Notes: a model not told the origin generated them from the letters alone. DNA of 64,000 bases from Pseudanabaena sp. M085S1SP2A07QC (GCA_020404895.1 JADBWK010000044.1:1-64000), one strand, 5' to 3'. Positions 31,459-41,313 are shown, counted from the first letter of the stretch. Translations and numbers: made by a program.

Positions 31459-32460
31459 GAACGAAGCCACTTTTCTCGCTAGTTCCGCCATGCGGCAGGA
31501 ATAACCCCATTCGTTGTCATACCAAGCCAATATCTTGACCTGAGTTCCATCCACAACCATTGTCGAAAGCGCATCAATGATTGCCGATCGCGGATCGTCT
31601 TTGTAATCAATGGAAACTAAGGGACGTTCTTCATAGCCTAAAATTCCCTTTAGTTCACCTTCAGAAGCAGCCTTTAATAAACTATTCACTTCCTCAATTG
31701 TGGTTTCTCTTGCTACTTCAAACACACAGTCCGTAAGGGAAGCGTTAAGCAAAGGCACGCGCACCGCTAATCCATTTAACTTGCCCTTGAGTTCGGGATA
31801 GATCATTGCGATCGCAGTTGCCGATCCCGTTGTTGTCGGAATCAGTGACAAAGCTGAAGCTCTAGCACGGCGGAGATCTTTATGGGGCGAATCAACGAGG
31901 GTTTGGGTATTCGTATTGTCATGAATGGTAGTAATCACTCCATGCTTAATTCCCAAACCTTTATGGATAACTTTCACCACAGGCGCGAGACAGTTAGTAG
32001 TGCAAGACGCTGCTGTTAATAGATGATGCTGTGCGGGATCGTAGAGATAATCGTTAATTCCCATGACAATATTTAGCGCTTCTTCTTTGACAGGAGCCGC
32101 GACGATGACTTTCTTTATGCCTTTGCTGAAATAGGGATTTAGGGTTTCGGGAGTGCGGAATTTGCCCGAACATTCCAGAACAATATCTACGCCTAATTCT
32201 TGCCAGTTGACTAATTCAGGTTTGGCATATTCACTAAAACTGAGGGATTTACGATCAATTTGGATGCGATCGCCTTCTAATCGCACATCCTGTTGCCAGC
32301 GTCCATGTACCGAGTCAAACTCAAGTAAATGCGCGGCAGCTTCCACGCCACCCTTGATTTCATTAATATGCACAAATTCTAATTCGGGAAAGTCCCAAGC
32401 AGCCCGCAAAACCAATCTACCAATTCTGCCAAAACCGTTAATACCAACTCGCACCGCCAT
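31456..32460 (-). CDS. gap: ArsJ-associated glyceraldehyde-3-phosphate dehydrogenase
   Basis: [35 protein letters not shown]; linkage to arsJ/arsR. Confidence 0.93.
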   Translation of the reverse strand: MAVRVGINGFGRIGRLVLRAAWDFPELEFVHINEIKGGVEAAAHLLEFDSVHGRWQQDVRLEGDRIQIDRKSLSFSEYAKPELVNWQELGVDIVLECSGKFRTPETLNPYFSKGIKKVIVAAPVKEEALNIVMGINDYLYDPAQHHLLTAASCTTNCLAPVVKVIHKGLGIKHGVITTIHDNTNTQTLVDSPHKDLRRARASALSLIPTTTGSATAIAMIYPELKGKLNGLAVRVPLLNASLTDCVFEVARETTIEEVNSLLKAASEGELKGILGYEERPLVSIDYKDDPRSAIIDALSTMVVDGTQVKILAWYDNEWGYSCRMAELARKVASF

Positions 32461-32480
32461 GATTTAACCTATAATCCTAG

Positions 32481-32500
32481 TATTGATTTATATCAATATT
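32481..32500. promoter_or_regulatory. candidate ArsR operator between gap and arsR
   Basis: tattgatttatatcaatatt; ATTGAT-N4-ATCAAT palindrome. Confidence 0.65.
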
Positions 32501-32553
32501 TGTATTTGTCGATATTTTGGCGGTTTTGATGGGGATATGTCAAGATTAAAGCT

Positions 32554-32913
32554 ATGAAAATTTCTCAACCGATGATTGCCCAACACAAGGAAGCTGCGAT
32601 CGCAACGAGATGTTGTCCGCCACTAATGGCTGGGCGATTGCAACCAGAGGACACAGCTTTATTAGCGAGTATCTTTCGTGTATTGGGCGAACCTGTGCGA
32701 TTACAAATTTTGAGTTTGATTGCGGCTCAGCCCACTCAAGAAGTCTATGCCTGTGAATTGGTTGAAACCTTAGGTATATCGCAGCCAACTGTCAGTCATC
32801 ATCTTAAGGTTCTTTATGAGTCTGGACTACTTACGAAAGAACGACGTGGCACTTCAATTTACTATCGCATTTTGCCTGAAAAGTTAGCGATGTTAAGAGA
32901 TGCTCTTTCGTAA
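32554..32913 (+). CDS. arsR: ArsR-family metalloregulator
   Basis: LGEPVRLQILSLIAAQPTQEVYACELVETLGISQPTVSHHLKVLYESGLL. Confidence 0.93.
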   Translation: MKISQPMIAQHKEAAIATRCCPPLMAGRLQPEDTALLASIFRVLGEPVRLQILSLIAAQPTQEVYACELVETLGISQPTVSHHLKVLYESGLLTKERRGTSIYYRILPEKLAMLRDALS

Positions 32914-32945
32914 ACAGAGGGGACGCTTAGCGTCCCCTCTGTTTT

Positions 32946-33404
32946 TTATAAGCCTAACGTAATTCCTCTTGCCATCATGGAAGCAAGGAGAGGAATGAGA
33001 CTAAATCCAACAAGCTCAACGTGAATGATTGTTCTTAAGGTTTTGACTTTCTCTGGACTGACCTCTGGGGGCTTTTCCGCACGAAGGTTTTTAATCCACA
33101 TCAAGAATGAGATTGTAGGATATAGCGACAATATGCCAACCGCAATAAATACAGATATTTTCATCCAGAAAACTGGTTGATGGGAATAGTAATCTGCGCC
33201 TTTTTCAAAATATAAATATCTTAAAATCCCCGTTACTAAGACTGTAATTCCTGCGATTCCATAAATAGTATCAGCAATTAAAATTCGCCATCCATCACGA
33301 TTGGTTAGGTCTTGCTTGAGCGTAAATAATTCTGTAGATAAAGCTGCAAAAATGAGTCCTAAGCTCAAATAATGTAAATAAGCAGCGATCGCATTAGCCC
33401 ACAT
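32946..33404 (-). CDS. DUF2214 family membrane protein
   Basis: YLHYLSLGLIFAALSTELFTLKQDL; 4-TM. Confidence 0.8.
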   Translation of the reverse strand: MWANAIAAYLHYLSLGLIFAALSTELFTLKQDLTNRDGWRILIADTIYGIAGITVLVTGILRYLYFEKGADYYSHQPVFWMKISVFIAVGILSLYPTISFLMWIKNLRAEKPPEVSPEKVKTLRTIIHVELVGFSLIPLLASMMARGITLGL

Positions 33405-33531
33405 AAGACTCTCCTAAATTAATAATTTCTAATGTAAAGTGCTCTAATCTCTCTTGAGGTTCTTAGGGTTGCGCGTTCTCAAGGTTATCATCAAAGGTCA
33501 ATGCCACGATTTCATTAGAGGCGATCGCAAA

Positions 33532-33942
33532 ATGACCACATCAATGACCAACATTCTCGATATTGTGCAAGCTGATTACGCAAAATTTCCTGAAGCGCAG
33601 ACCTATAGCATCTATAGCGAAGATGTCTATTTTAAAGATCCTGTCTATAACTTTCGCGGCATCAAGCAATATCAAAAGATGATCGGCTTTATTACCTTTT
33701 GGTTTAAAAATCTCAAGCTTGATCTTCATGAAATTTCGCGTGCTGAAAATCTAATCAAAACACGTTGGACAATGAGTTGGGATGCGCCTTTACCTTGGAA
33801 GCCGAGAATTGCAGTTACTGGCTGGAGTGATCTCACCCTTGACGATAAAGGTGAATTAATTATTTCCCATGTTGACTATTGGGAATGCACCAAATTTGAC
33901 GTAATCAAGCAACATTTCATCTTTTCTCATTTCGGAAGTTAG
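33532..33942 (+). CDS. DUF2358 domain protein (NTF2-like)
   Basis: DYAKFPEAQTYSIYSEDVYFKDPVYNFRGIKQYQKMIGF. Confidence 0.82.
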   Translation: MTTSMTNILDIVQADYAKFPEAQTYSIYSEDVYFKDPVYNFRGIKQYQKMIGFITFWFKNLKLDLHEISRAENLIKTRWTMSWDAPLPWKPRIAVTGWSDLTLDDKGELIISHVDYWECTKFDVIKQHFIFSHFGS

Positions 33943-34063
33943 TCTGAGAAATGGTTATAGCATTTTAAGACAAGATACTGAAGCCCAGTCTAGAAAATAG
34001 TTTCAGTCGGTTTAATAGTTATTACCAAGTAGGGTTAATTCTCATTTAAATACTAAGATATGG

Positions 34064-34468
34064 GTGACTGCCTCTAGCTTCCTTATCTATAAATTTATGC
34101 ATAAGCTACCCAAATCTAAATATGATCCTATAAAAAAATTAAAAGTCATATTTTCAGGACTTCATTTTGCAGTCTCTGATTTTAGTGTTGCTTATAAACT
34201 TGTTTTATCAGTTCCTGTCTTTATCTTGTCGTTTATTCTTCAGCAATGGATTGATTTTACTTTGATTTTACTAGCTACAGGAATGATGCTAGTTGCAGAG
34301 TTATTAAATAGCGCGATCGAAATTTTGTGTGATTTTGTTCAGCCACGGGAGGATATGCAAATTGGCATTATTAAGGATATTGCAGCAGCAGCGGCTGGCA
34401 TTAGTATCTTTGTATGGGCTGCAACACTGATCCTAGAGGTAGGTCATCTCTGGCAGAAGATAATCTAA
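34064..34468 (+). CDS. dgkA: diacylglycerol kinase (prokaryotic, DgkA family)
   Basis: LLATGMMLVAELLNSAIEILCDFV...IKDIAAAAAGISIF; GTG start. Confidence 0.87.
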   Translation: MTASSFLIYKFMHKLPKSKYDPIKKLKVIFSGLHFAVSDFSVAYKLVLSVPVFILSFILQQWIDFTLILLATGMMLVAELLNSAIEILCDFVQPREDMQIGIIKDIAAAAAGISIFVWAATLILEVGHLWQKII

Positions 34469-34676
34469 TTACAACTCGCTGGACAAGGAAAAAATAATCC
34501 ATATAAAACTCAAAAATATAGCGACAGGCTACGCCTGTCGCTATATTTTTGAGATTGTTTATTTTGTGTCAGTCACTAAGTAAAGAGTTAACCTTACAAA
34601 CAATTTAATTTACATAAATTTTGTACAATGAAAATTAGGGATAAGTGATCAAAACCTTAGAATAGCGAGAAAATCA

Positions 34677-35486
34677 ATGTTTGCAGAAACGAGGGAATTT
34701 TCGGCTACGCAGTTTGTCAAAACCAGATGTACAACTGATGGCACGCCGTCATTTTTGGCTTGGAGTGGTTACCTCTATTCATTTATGCCAAATGAGCCAA
34801 AGCGCAAACTGTTCCAAATTGTCGGTATGAGTGTGGGGCGATGTATCGACAAGGGTGATGGGGCTTGGGACTTTACCTCTCGCGAAGTGCTGCTATATCT
34901 CGATCCTGAAACTGGCGAAATGATCCGTCATTGGCAAAATCCTTGGACTGGTGAGATGTTGCCTGTAGTGCATGTGGCGAATAGCCCTATTCAAGGTACA
35001 TTTCGCCGCAATATTCCCGCCGAGGTGGAAGGTGATACAGCAACTTTTATTTTCGATTTATTTGGTCACTATCCTAATCCTCTGGCTGATGATCCTAAGT
35101 TTGCGGAATATTGCGATCGCCCAATGTACAACTCCGTAGAATTATTTAAGCTCGCGGTTCCCATTGCCGAGCTCGAAGACCCTAAAGCTACAACTGTCTC
35201 GAAATTAGTTCTCTCTTGGAATCGCGTGGGGCCATGGCTGCCTTGGATGAAAATGGGACAGCGAGAAGGCAATCTGATTTACAGTGCCTCTGGTAAAAAA
35301 GTCAAAGATTTTAATGAGCTACCAGCAATTCTCAAAAAAGAAATCGAAACTCGTGTGCCTATGTTCAAAGATGCACCATATGAAAAGATTGAAGGTGAGG
35401 AAATGACTTCGTGGCAATATTTCAAGCTACATTTTGATGCTTATCAGCAAGGTGCTACTTTCCCGATTCCCACATTAATCAAATAG
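34677..35486 (+). CDS. DUF1838 family protein
   Basis: AWSGYLYSFMPNEPKRKLFQIVGMSVGRC...NPWTGE. Confidence 0.82.
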   Translation: MFAETREFSATQFVKTRCTTDGTPSFLAWSGYLYSFMPNEPKRKLFQIVGMSVGRCIDKGDGAWDFTSREVLLYLDPETGEMIRHWQNPWTGEMLPVVHVANSPIQGTFRRNIPAEVEGDTATFIFDLFGHYPNPLADDPKFAEYCDRPMYNSVELFKLAVPIAELEDPKATTVSKLVLSWNRVGPWLPWMKMGQREGNLIYSASGKKVKDFNELPAILKKEIETRVPMFKDAPYEKIEGEEMTSWQYFKLHFDAYQQGATFPIPTLIK

Positions 35487-35600
35487 CGTCTTCCCAAAGT
35501 TGTGCTACAGGAAATGTTTTTCCTGCTTCTGCAAGTCTGACAGATTCTTGTAAGTCGGCTAATATTTGGTCTTTTGGTTCTTGTTCGTCAATTTAGGATT
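35484..35600 (-). pseudogene. type II antitoxin C-terminal remnant
   Basis: reverse reading IDEQEPKDQILADLQESVRLAEAGKTFPVAQLWEDAI*. Confidence 0.6.
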
Positions 35601-35758
35601 AAGCAAAAATTATTAAGGACAATTCAAGACAAGTATACAATAATTATAGGCTCTTTGCTTTTTTGGGATTGTTCCGAAGGCTCTAGGAGCCACGCACAAA
35701 CTTTCTTCAGGAGGCTACTAGACTTAATGGCATTCACAATTTAGATTATATGTAAACA

Positions 35759-35792
35759 AATGTTTGAATTTAGACTCTTAATTTAAACATAT
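35759..35792. promoter_or_regulatory. AT-rich inverted repeat upstream of MerR-like gene (candidate operator)
   Basis: atgtttgaattta-gactct-taatttaaacat. Confidence 0.45.
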
Positions 35793-35828
35793 GAGTAAAA
35801 TCCCAGTACTAGAGTATTTAAGCTCAAT

Positions 35829-36302
35829 ATGACAAATGGTTTTACAAGGCAAGAAGCTATTGACCTAACAGGGATTGACTCTGGTAGGCTCAGTTACCTT
35901 GACCGTACCAAGCTAGTTGTGCCTTTGAAGTTTGGTAATCCCAAACATCCAAAGGTCGTTTATAGCTGGCAACAAGTGCTTGAGATCAAAACTATTGAAA
36001 GACTCAGAGAAAATCTTACACTTCAGGAGATTCGCAAAGTACTTGTTTTTCTGAAAGAACATGACTATGAGCCTTCTTTTTTCGCCCATAAACTTGTCTT
36101 GGTAAATTCACAATTGTATTTGGTCGAAGATCTGAGACATTTTGGTTTGACTGTATTGGAAGCTTCAGGAGTGAATAAAGGGCAAGTTGTGATTCATGAA
36201 GTTGGTGCGATCGGTGACATTATTACTGAATTATTCAGGGAGGCTGAGAAGCATCATGTACTTGATTTTGAGAAACGTGCAGGGCTTGCATTAGCAAGTT
36301 GA
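35829..36302 (+). CDS. MerR-like HTH regulator
   Basis: FTRQEAIDLTGIDSGRLSYLDRTKLVVP...YSWQQVLEIKTIERLRENLTLQEIRKVL. Confidence 0.75.
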   Translation: MTNGFTRQEAIDLTGIDSGRLSYLDRTKLVVPLKFGNPKHPKVVYSWQQVLEIKTIERLRENLTLQEIRKVLVFLKEHDYEPSFFAHKLVLVNSQLYLVEDLRHFGLTVLEASGVNKGQVVIHEVGAIGDIITELFREAEKHHVLDFEKRAGLALAS

Positions 36303-36310
36303 CAATTACC

Positions 36311-39085
36311 ATGACTAGCCAAGCACTGTTTAATGAAGCTTTAGATTTAACTCAACGTATTTGGATGGATCGTTATCAGATCGAACCAATGCGGAATATT
36401 CCTATGCCAGAAATTGACACTCAAGGAATAGTAAAAATTGATGCTTTATGGACAGATGGTGGTTTGCGTCCTAATGCTAATATTCTTGCTTTTTTTGTTC
36501 AGCCTGTCCCTGATGAAGATGATCTAGATCGATGGAGACGCAGACTGGAAGAATGGCCAGTTCGGGGAGGTTTACTGGTTGGTTCTGAGCATCTACATCT
36601 TGTAACACCTTCTGATTCTTCTAAAAGGTTAGATGAAAAAACTTTGGATATTAATGCTTGGCGTGAAACTCTAGTTTCCACTAAGCCTCATCTTTTTACG
36701 CCAAAAGCTCTGGCACAATTCCGTCAAGGGCAGTTATCTCTTTCAGATTTAGAAGAAACTATTTCTGAAAGAAGTTTTACATTCTTGTTACGTCAACAGG
36801 AACGGATTGATAAAGCATTCCAAAAAGCTATTGAAGAAGCATTAAGAAAAGTTAAGTCTTCTAAAGGGCTAGGCTCATCAAGGAATGAGATTCAAGGTCA
36901 CGTTATTCGAGTAGCAATCGCTTATTTAGCAGCAAGAATTTTGCAGGATAAAGGCTTTTTCGGGGCTGCTGAATTATCTCAAACAAACGATCCCTTAGAT
37001 TTACTTAATCTTATGGTGACTCGTACCAATGCCTTTTTTAGTAAAGCTTTAGAGTCTGCTCAATTTACTAACGAAGTAATTCGACAACAACTTGCTCTGT
37101 ATATGGGGCAATCTGTTAGTTTTGCTTTAACTAATCATCGTGATGTGGGCAGTTTATACGAAAAAGCAATTATAGAATTACCTGACGACTTAAACGGAAA
37201 TAATTGGGGGGATTTGAATCGACATTATACACCGATCAAAGTTGCCGAAAAAATGCTTGAGTTATTGCCATTAGAACGTATTCGTCCAGAAGAACGGGTT
37301 ATTTTCGATCCTGCGGCTGGTTCAGGAAGTTTGCTTTTAGCAGCTACCTCTCGACTTGCTCAAATGTCGGATATTCCTAATGATGAACAATCACGAAGAG
37401 ATTATTTAGCTAATCATGTAATCGGCAACGATTTAGATAGAGATGTCCATTTAATCACTCAACTTCGCTATTTTCTAGCTAGGGAATCTACTGGTATTTC
37501 TGATTTTCTACCATCTCCAAAGTTTTATGGTGAAGATTACGAATCCTTAAGTAAGGAGAATATTATACAAAAAATTGGCAATAAGCCTCGTATTCTGATT
37601 GCCAATCCTCCTTTTGAGATAAGAGGAGACAAGCAATTAGCCTTTGAGTTTATCAAACAATCTATCAATTGGCTAGATGATGGTTCTCAATTTTCATTCA
37701 TTTTACCAAGCTCTTTTATCCCAGGTAAAAAATATGGTATATCAGATATTCGTAAGACTTTATCTAGTAAATGTAACCTATTTGAGATTTGGCAACTACC
37801 TGTTGGAACTATTGGAGTTAGTGCTAGACAAGACACTTGCGTAGTCTCTGGTTCTGTAGGTGAGCCTAAAAAATATTATTCTATTTCAAGAAAAGTTATT
37901 TCTAGCGCTGAAATTCCTGAGATCCTTGATGGTGGATACTTAGGAACTTCATGGATTTCAACAATCAATCCTAATGGGGATTGGAATGAGGTTACAGAGC
38001 CTAAAATCAATCTATCTATTCCAACTATCCAATTATCATCCCTATTCTTTATCTTTACTGGTGTTTTACATCGTAAGGGACATCCTCCTGTTGAATATCC
38101 GCCAAATGACAGACCATATAAACCAACATGGCGGATGAGATGGGGCAATGAAGGTTCTTTTTGGGCTGATCCAGAAAGGGTTGATCCTTTGATGCAATGG
38201 GTCATATATGACTCAATTGATCTGGAAAGCAAAAGAGAACGGTGTGAAAGCCTATTTGCCAAATCTAAAATCCTTGTAGGTCGCATAGCAAATATTTCAT
38301 CTAAAAACAATAAACCTCTCCCTGTCCAGCTTGATACCACAGGACTTTGCCCTAACAATAGTATTTGGTGCATCTTGCCTATTCAAGAAGCTAACATGAC
38401 GAACAAGGAATATAAACCAGAAGAACCGCCTACAAATTGGGGGGACTTAAGCTTTGAAGAACAAAGATTATGGTTGCTTGGGATTCTTTCATCAGATTTA
38501 GCAGTAAAACTATCAATGATTGGTCGTGGAACTATTAATTTAACAGAAGATATTCTCCTTCAATTTCCACTTCCTCTATTAGTTGATCGGCAGATTATTG
38601 ATGTTACGAGTCAAATGGTTAAGCGAGATCAAAATCGTGAAACTATTCCCAATCGCGATCCTCTAAGAGAACAATTGAATCGTCTAGTAAAGAAATCCTA
38701 TGGAAATCCAATTTGGATTAAACGCCAACGTACAGGTAAATCCTCAGAATTAAGAGCTTGGAAGGAAGAGCAAAAAAGAAAGACTTTAACTGTTATTGGT
38801 CAAGTTTTGGAAATCAACCAAGACAACGATCAAATTTTGTTGCGTCTTAGTGGACTATTAGATGATAACGAAGAAGCATGGTTGCCATTACCTCAAGAAT
38901 TACCAGGTTGGGCGCTCGATGGCACTGTCTTTGAAGCAGAACTTAGTGAAGATATAGAAACCTTTGAGGAACTAGATCAACGTCCTTGGGCATTAAGAAA
39001 ATTCCGACATACACCCTACCTATACCTAACTAATGAAGAACTAAAAGCCAAACTGAGTAGAATGACTGACAGGGAGGATTTCTGA
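36311..39085 (+). CDS. N6-adenine DNA methylase (gamma-type) with N- and C-terminal extensions
   Basis: LNRHYTPIKVAEKML (motif X), VIFDPAAGSGSLLLAA (motif I), ILIANPPFEIRG (motif IV). Confidence 0.88.
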   Translation: MTSQALFNEALDLTQRIWMDRYQIEPMRNIPMPEIDTQGIVKIDALWTDGGLRPNANILAFFVQPVPDEDDLDRWRRRLEEWPVRGGLLVGSEHLHLVTPSDSSKRLDEKTLDINAWRETLVSTKPHLFTPKALAQFRQGQLSLSDLEETISERSFTFLLRQQERIDKAFQKAIEEALRKVKSSKGLGSSRNEIQGHVIRVAIAYLAARILQDKGFFGAAELSQTNDPLDLLNLMVTRTNAFFSKALESAQFTNEVIRQQLALYMGQSVSFALTNHRDVGSLYEKAIIELPDDLNGNNWGDLNRHYTPIKVAEKMLELLPLERIRPEERVIFDPAAGSGSLLLAATSRLAQMSDIPNDEQSRRDYLANHVIGNDLDRDVHLITQLRYFLARESTGISDFLPSPKFYGEDYESLSKENIIQKIGNKPRILIANPPFEIRGDKQLAFEFIKQSINWLDDGSQFSFILPSSFIPGKKYGISDIRKTLSSKCNLFEIWQLPVGTIGVSARQDTCVVSGSVGEPKKYYSISRKVISSAEIPEILDGGYLGTSWISTINPNGDWNEVTEPKINLSIPTIQLSSLFFIFTGVLHRKGHPPVEYPPNDRPYKPTWRMRWGNEGSFWADPERVDPLMQWVIYDSIDLESKRERCESLFAKSKILVGRIANISSKNNKPLPVQLDTTGLCPNNSIWCILPIQEANMTNKEYKPEEPPTNWGDLSFEEQRLWLLGILSSDLAVKLSMIGRGTINLTEDILLQFPLPLLVDRQIIDVTSQMVKRDQNRETIPNRDPLREQLNRLVKKSYGNPIWIKRQRTGKSSELRAWKEEQKRKTLTVIGQVLEINQDNDQILLRLSGLLDDNEEAWLPLPQELPGWALDGTVFEAELSEDIETFEELDQRPWALRKFRHTPYLYLTNEELKAKLSRMTDREDF

Positions 39086-40128
39086 TGACCTGTGAAATTG
39101 TATTTTTACCTGTTGGTAATGCAGACTGTATCGTTGTCCATGCTGAAGATGCACTTGTTATTGTCGATCTTGGCAAAAATTCACGATTTATTTATAAATG
39201 GCTGGAACAAAGGCAATTCAAAAAGATTAATAGAATTTACGTCACACATAATCATAAAGATCATTTTCCCTTTAAATCCATCATAGATTTAGTCAAATTC
39301 CTTAAATTATGGTTTAGCAACAACGGTGAAATAGAGATATTTAGCTTGCCTTACGGATTCTATCACCATGCCAATGAACAATTAAATATTCAGCGAGGTA
39401 CAAATGCTGATTATAAAGACTTAGAGCAAGCCCTAAACAACCTTGATGATTGGGATCGAAGTCGTAAAGTTCGCATTGTTCAAGCTCTTTCCGATCCCAC
39501 CCCATACACTGTTGATAGTCTTAAAATATATACTCTTCATCCCAGAGAACCTTTTGCTGTTCAACAAAAAAGTAAAAGCAAGATCAATGAAATCTCTCTA
39601 GTGTTGCGAATTGTCTATGGAGAATTCATCGCAATGCTACTTGCAGATTTAGAAGATGCTGGACTGTCAGATTACTTATCTGTTGTAAAAGCTAGTGCAG
39701 CAGCAACTAAAGAAGCTAAAGCAAATATCGTCAAAATCCCTCATCATGGAGCCTACCCTAAAAATGGTGATGAATTGAAAGAGTTATTGACTTTGATTGA
39801 CGCTGAACTTGCAGTTCTTTCTGTGGGAAGTACAAATCAATATGGTCATGTTGAACCAGCACTTTTCAAGGCTTTAATTGAGTTGAAAGATAATAAGGAT
39901 AAGCGTCTTGATAGATTTATTTGTACTGAGGTTACACGCACTTGCGTACATGCAGCAAGCGATCGCGCAACTATGACAAAAGGACTATTTAAAGTCGAAA
40001 AATGTGCAGGAGAAATCACGATTGTTGCTGAAACATCAGGTAAATGGAATTTGAAAACTGAGACAGATCACAAAATCAAAGTGGCAAGCTTCAATGCAGC
40101 CTGTGATGGACGTGGTGATTTTGGATAA
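39085..40128 (+). CDS. ComEC/Rec2-like MBL-fold metallo-hydrolase
   Basis: VGNADCIVVH, VIVDLGK, VTHNHKDHF, KIPHHGAYPKNG; ATG overlaps methylase TGA. Confidence 0.88.
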   Translation: MTCEIVFLPVGNADCIVVHAEDALVIVDLGKNSRFIYKWLEQRQFKKINRIYVTHNHKDHFPFKSIIDLVKFLKLWFSNNGEIEIFSLPYGFYHHANEQLNIQRGTNADYKDLEQALNNLDDWDRSRKVRIVQALSDPTPYTVDSLKIYTLHPREPFAVQQKSKSKINEISLVLRIVYGEFIAMLLADLEDAGLSDYLSVVKASAAATKEAKANIVKIPHHGAYPKNGDELKELLTLIDAELAVLSVGSTNQYGHVEPALFKALIELKDNKDKRLDRFICTEVTRTCVHAASDRATMTKGLFKVEKCAGEITIVAETSGKWNLKTETDHKIKVASFNAACDGRGDFG

Positions 40129-40193
40129 TTATAATTAGCAAATCTTGATTTTGGCGCGCTCGCACTTTGATTTGTAATAGACCACAGGCACGA

Positions 40194-40355
40194 TCATGGC
40201 AAAATTACTACAATCGCCTCATTGCGATACTTCCGATAAATCTTAAAATCACTATCCAAAGTCATCACCGCACTATTCGGTATTTGCCCAGCCATCCTCT
40301 CCAAACAAGCATCCGCAAACGATATCGGCACGGACTCAAACGACTCATCAGCCAT
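40194..40355 (-). pseudogene. PIN-domain (VapC-like) toxin C-terminal remnant
   Basis: MADESFESVPISFADACLERMAGQIPNSAVMTLDSDFKIYRKYRNEAIVVILP*. Confidence 0.8.
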
Positions 40356-40382
40356 AAATAATAGTGCTATCCTAAATCTTAG

Positions 40383-40637
40383 ATGTTAACTCACAAAGTT
40401 ATGTTAGCCTCCGAACCCTCCTTAAAAATCGACATTTCCGAAGCCCAAATTCAACTACTTCACTTACTCGACTTAGCGATCGCTGGTCAGGAAATTGTTA
40501 TTACTCAAGGCGATAAGCCCGTAGCTCGACTAGTATCCATTACCCCCAAGCGATCGTTATTTGGCAATGACAAAGGTAAAATATTTATGTCAGATGACTT
40601 TGAGGCATCCTTGCCAGAGTTTGAGGAATATTCGTAA
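40383..40637 (+). CDS. Phd/YefM-like antitoxin
   Basis: LKIDISEAQIQLLHLLDLAIAGQEIVITQGDKPVARLVSI. Confidence 0.85.
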   Translation: MLTHKVMLASEPSLKIDISEAQIQLLHLLDLAIAGQEIVITQGDKPVARLVSITPKRSLFGNDKGKIFMSDDFEASLPEFEEYS

Positions 40638-40659
40638 TTGATAATTCATAATTGAATAT

Positions 40660-40896
40660 ATGAAAACCATACCTGTAGATAGACTCACCACCAACTTTAT
40701 TAACCTACTAGAAGAAATCGCCACCACTGGCGACCCCATCGAACTTGATTGGCAAGGCAAACGCTTCCAAATACTACCAATACAGAAAAGAAGCAAACTA
40801 GACAATCTTGTACCTCACCCAGAAGTATATATTGGCGATCCTGACGATCTTGTAAATATCTCTTGGGAGCATGAAATAAACCTTGATTTACCTTGA
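40660..40896 (+). CDS. Phd-like antitoxin (VapB partner type)
   Basis: IPVDRLTTNFINLLEEIATTGDPIELDWQGKRFQILPI. Confidence 0.8.
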   Translation: MKTIPVDRLTTNFINLLEEIATTGDPIELDWQGKRFQILPIQKRSKLDNLVPHPEVYIGDPDDLVNISWEHEINLDLP

Positions 40897-40951
40897 CACC
40901 CATGTTGTAATTTGGCTTTACGGAGATTACGAATTATTCTGCTTTATTTGA
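40883..40951 (+). pseudogene. PIN-domain toxin N-terminal remnant
   Basis: LIYLDTHVVIWLYGDYELF then stop; overlaps end of antitoxin. Confidence 0.7.
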
Positions 40952-41037
40952 CTATAAAACATATTTGCGATCGCACTTTTTTTGTAATCCACCACAGGCG
41001 CAATCATGACAAAATTACTGCGATCGCCTCATCTTAA

Positions 41038-41262
41038 CTACTTAATCTCTTGATTAGCTTCTTGCAGCGCTAGTTTGGGAAATAGAATTACAAAAAATCC
41101 CATCCATGCAGATATGGGAATCGCGACAAGAATCGATAACCAAACTATTTTAAACAATAACCAACTGCCACTAATAATCGAGATTCCAGTCAAGATAATT
41201 GACCAAGGTTGACACCACCAAGGCTTATGATTCCAGACGCTATCAGGCTTTTCTAAAGACAT
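41038..41262 (-). CDS. small membrane protein (DUF6737-like)
   Basis: KPWWCQPWSIILTGISIISGSWLLF; two TM. Confidence 0.7.
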   Translation of the reverse strand: MSLEKPDSVWNHKPWWCQPWSIILTGISIISGSWLLFKIVWLSILVAIPISAWMGFFVILFPKLALQEANQEIK

Positions 41263-41313
41263 TTTTTTAATTCCTATATTTTAGAAAAGGTCGTGCAAAG
41301 CACGACCTTTTTT

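Noticed and set aside
37876-38373. 165-aa antisense ORF inside the methylase gene
   Set aside because: Out-of-frame shadow of a strong coding frame; no motif.
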